Shown here in pieces: positions 53,446 through 56,017 of a stretch of 56,017 nt of DNA. The translations under genes and the position numbers were made by a program. The DNA lies in IMG/VR virus record IMGVR_UViG_3300009151_000087, positions 1 to 56,017 of that record; one strand, given 5' to 3'. The stretch is from a virus. The notes below the pieces were generated by a model. The model was not told where the DNA came from. It did not search any database and was given only the letters and a program-made list of their open reading frames with translations. Position 1 is the stretch's first letter. Every line of letters begins with the position of its first letter.

Positions 53446-56017
53446 ATGGCAATTTATTACAGTCCCTACCCAAATGTTGCTCAACCGATCACAACGGCTC
53501 CTTACAGCACCGCAACCAGCGATGTTTATGTCACCGCTCTAAGCGCCACTAAGAAACTGCAAAAAAGTATTGGACTTTCTTGGGCAGCTTATACTCCTAG
53601 TGCTGCTGACAATGGGTTAACTACTCCTTACATTCCAGGACTCAACACCAATGCGGCACCTACTATACCTACAGTATCTGCCACAGCTGGATCGCCTGCG
53701 ATCACCGTCACACAAAATCAAAATTTCACTGCTACTCCTATCACGGTATTTGGTGGATCTGCTGTGGCAACCAGCTACACCACCGCCGGTACTTTTGCTG
53801 GTTATACTACAAGTATTGATAAAGCATTGCCAGCAGGTGTTACATGGACATCGACCTTTGCTACGATCAAAACACAGAGTCCTTTAGATAACAAATATTA
53901 TACATATAATGCCGCTACCGTAACTGTTACTGGTACCCCTACTGCTGTTCTAGCTGCAACCAACTATACAATATCTTTTACCGATGCTAGTGGATCAACT
54001 GCTAATGCCACTTTTAGTTTAACAGTTAATAGTAATCAACTACCATTGGTTGTTTCGTCGTCTATAAGCGGTAGTAAGATACTTACACAAGGTGTGAGTT
54101 CTGGCATAGGCGGATTTGCCACAGTTTCTGCTAGCGGCGGATCTTCTCCATTAAAATATTCAGTATCGCCTGCTTTGCTATCTGGATTAACATTTAATAC
54201 CAGCACAGGTTACGTATCGGGCACACCAACTGTGGCATTGAATGCCACAACATTCACTGTTACTGTCACAGATAATAGTACCAGTCCTCAGACTGCTAGC
54301 GCAACATTTAGTATGGCTGTGTTGGCCAATATTCCTACTGCTACATTGGCTGTTCCTACCACCATACTAACACAAGGTATTAGTACAGGAATACCATTTA
54401 CCCCAGTTACTGGCACCGGCGGAACAGCACCATTAAGGTACGATGTTTCCCCATCACTACCTTCTGGATTGGCATTTAATACCAGCACCGGTGTTGTATC
54501 CGGTACTCCGTCGGTATCGTCTGCTGCTACCAACTATACTGTAGCTGTTACAGATAGTCTTCAACAATCTGCTAGTCAAACATTTAATCTTACAGTAAGA
54601 GCATTACAGATATTAACCTCTGTACAGACTCAGCCCAGCTATACTTTATATAGATCAGTAGCAGTTCCGTCATTTACACCAATAGTTGCCAATGGAGGTT
54701 ATGGCACGATAAGCTATTCATTAACTCCTACACTGCCGACGGGGTTGAGTTTTAGTAATAGTTCAGGATCTATTTCAGGAACACCAACTACCACATCGTC
54801 TACCGCTACCTATGTGGTAAGTCTTTCTGATCAAGCAGGACAAACATCAAGTGGAACATTTGCTCTTGGTGTTATATCAATTCCAATATCTGTCACACAG
54901 CAGGTTCCGTCTACATTACTGACTAAAAACGCAACATTTAATTCGTTTACTCCTGTCACAGCATCGGGTGGATACACACCTTACACATATGGAATCTCTC
55001 CATCGTTGCCCAGTGGTCTATCTTACAGTACATCTAATGGTTTAATAACCGGAACTCCTACTGCCACAAGTCCTGCCACATCGTATTTGGTAACAGTAAC
55101 AGACTCTGCTGCTCAAAGCGGAACCAGTTCTTTTAGTTTAACTGTTTTACAGCCAGCTGCTTTGGTTCTTACCAAGGTCATCAGCACACTAACTCTAGTA
55201 CAAGGTACGGCATCTACTCCGTTTACTCCTATTTCTGCCGCTGGCGGATATGGATCGCTGACATATAATATATCTCCAACATTAACCACTGGACTGTCAA
55301 TTGATCGCACCAACGGTCAGATATCTGGAACACCTAGCGCATATTCGATCAATACGACAACATATACAGTCACTGTATCTGATCAAGCAGCACAGAGCAG
55401 TAGTTCCACGTTCAACATGAATGTATTGACTCCTGTGTTCAGTGTGGCGTCAGCTGTTCCTTTAAGTAATTTAGTTACCGGAGTTGCGGTAACTGCTTTT
55501 ATTCCTGTAACAGCATCAGGAGGAGCAACACCTTACAGTTATGCGTTGAATACAGCACTATCAGCTGGATTATCATTTAGCACGTCCACTGGTCGCATAT
55601 CTGGTACACCTACAGTAGCAAATACATCAAGCTACGTAGTGACTATAACAGATGGCGTTGGACAATCAGGAACAGGATCATTTGCTCTCAGCATATCTCC
55701 TGTTACACCGCTATTGTTGACCACTGTAGTAACCAATACCACCTTGGTTAAATCTGTAGATTTAGCCAACTTTACTCCGGTATTGGCCTCGGGCGGATAT
55801 GGATCTATATCGCTGACAGTATATCCACCATTGTCTTCCGGATTAAATTTTAGTAATATTGGAAAAGTAACAGGTACACCTACTCAATCTTCAACACAGA
55901 CTGCCTATTTGGTACAAGGTATTGACAGTATTGGACAAACCAGTTCATCAACATTTTATCTAACTATAAACAATTCGGCATTGACCAGCACGGTGGTAGT
56001 TAGTATATCTACTCTGT
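53446..56017 (+). CDS. Ig-like (He_PIG) repeat surface protein, 3' end outside window
   Basis: The frame opens with ATG at 53446, 3 nt after the previous stop, and stays open to the right edge (at least 857 residues). After ~200 N-terminal residues (MAIYYSPYPNVAQPI, a diverged first unit) there are seven tandem ~90-residue units with the He_PIG-type pattern: ASGG..P..Y..SP.LP.GL.F...TG.(I/V)SGTPT, then Y.VTVTD......ATF.L.V. An eighth begins at the edge. Such putative Ig domains occur in cell-surface and phage-tail adhesins. The location after the fibre genes suggests a virion surface or adhesin role. The total length is unknown. Confidence 0.82.
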   Translation, partial: MAIYYSPYPNVAQPITTAPYSTATSDVYVTALSATKKLQKSIGLSWAAYTPSAADNGLTTPYIPGLNTNAAPTIPTVSATAGSPAITVTQNQNFTATPITVFGGSAVATSYTTAGTFAGYTTSIDKALPAGVTWTSTFATIKTQSPLDNKYYTYNAATVTVTGTPTAVLAATNYTISFTDASGSTANATFSLTVNSNQLPLVVSSSISGSKILTQGVSSGIGGFATVSASGGSSPLKYSVSPALLSGLTFNTSTGYVSGTPTVALNATTFTVTVTDNSTSPQTASATFSMAVLANIPTATLAVPTTILTQGISTGIPFTPVTGTGGTAPLRYDVSPSLPSGLAFNTSTGVVSGTPSVSSAATNYTVAVTDSLQQSASQTFNLTVRALQILTSVQTQPSYTLYRSVAVPSFTPIVANGGYGTISYSLTPTLPTGLSFSNSSGSISGTPTTTSSTATYVVSLSDQAGQTSSGTFALGVISIPISVTQQVPSTLLTKNATFNSFTPVTASGGYTPYTYGISPSLPSGLSYSTSNGLITGTPTATSPATSYLVTVTDSAAQSGTSSFSLTVLQPAALVLTKVISTLTLVQGTASTPFTPISAAGGYGSLTYNISPTLTTGLSIDRTNGQISGTPSAYSINTTTYTVTVSDQAAQSSSSTFNMNVLTPVFSVASAVPLSNLVTGVAVTAFIPVTASGGATPYSYALNTALSAGLSFSTSTGRISGTPTVANTSSYVVTITDGVGQSGTGSFALSISPVTPLLLTTVVTNTTLVKSVDLANFTPVLASGGYGSISLTVYPPLSSGLNFSNIGKVTGTPTQSSTQTAYLVQGIDSIGQTSSSTFYLTINNSALTSTVVVSISTL

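Overview
This window is a contiguous piece of a T4-superfamily myovirus genome. It is AT-rich by eye and carries the late (virion) module almost without interruption. It shows a gp20-gp21-gp22-gp23 head block, a gp6/gp25/gp5/hub/gp53/tube-cap baseplate block, the gp46/gp47 recombination pair, a gp55-type late sigma factor and T4-style late promoters (core TAAATAC). The fibre genes, built from repeated 'TGAL.VAGGVGIGG.LYVGG' cassettes, and the very large structural protein at the left edge resemble marine T4-like phages. No photosynthesis or other auxiliary metabolic gene, tRNA or integrase was seen, so the host cannot be named beyond a likely aquatic bacterium.

Layout. Bases 1-20961 are one co-directional minus-strand baseplate operon. 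Read 5'->3' it runs: tail-tube cap/initiator, gp53, a 1194-aa hub protein, a gp5-like spike with a C-terminal GH19-like lysozyme, gp25, a long gp6, and a giant protein of at least 3228 residues that leaves the window still open. Bases 21000-25788 are plus-strand genes behind a sigma70-type promoter: gp55 with an extra N-terminal domain, gp47, gp46, an AT-hook protein, an Hc1-like histone and a GIY-YIG protein. Bases 25789-26226 code for nothing obvious but hold a dense series of hairpins, read here as a large structured RNA. Next come a low-complexity hypothetical protein and, on the minus strand, a two-ORF tail assembly chaperone (gp26-like) joined by a very clear programmed -1 frameshift signal. 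Diverging from it is a 1418-aa tape measure with fourteen exact 40-residue repeats. Bases 32434-38533 are the head genes: portal, two core proteins, protease, scaffold and major capsid, ending in a strong terminator. From 38687 to the right edge lie virion-surface and fibre genes: a 1804-aa beta-helix fibre with inserted helical repeats, a YadA-like fibre, three cassette fibres and an open Ig-like (He_PIG) repeat protein.

How it works together. Early or middle expression of gp55 would switch the phage to the TAAATAC promoters found upstream of gp25, gp6, the chaperone, the core protein and the fibre genes. The -1 frameshift would set the ratio of short to long chaperone that loads the tape measure. 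gp46/47 serve recombination-dependent replication. The head genes are in T4 order, and the fibre series provides modular, recombination-prone adsorption proteins.

Best candidates for something undescribed: (1) the slippery-heptamer plus 14-bp-stem frameshift between the gp26-like gene and its -1 extension; (2) the ~440-nt structured RNA; (3) a complete seven-repeat FG-GAP (integrin-like) beta-propeller inside the giant baseplate protein.
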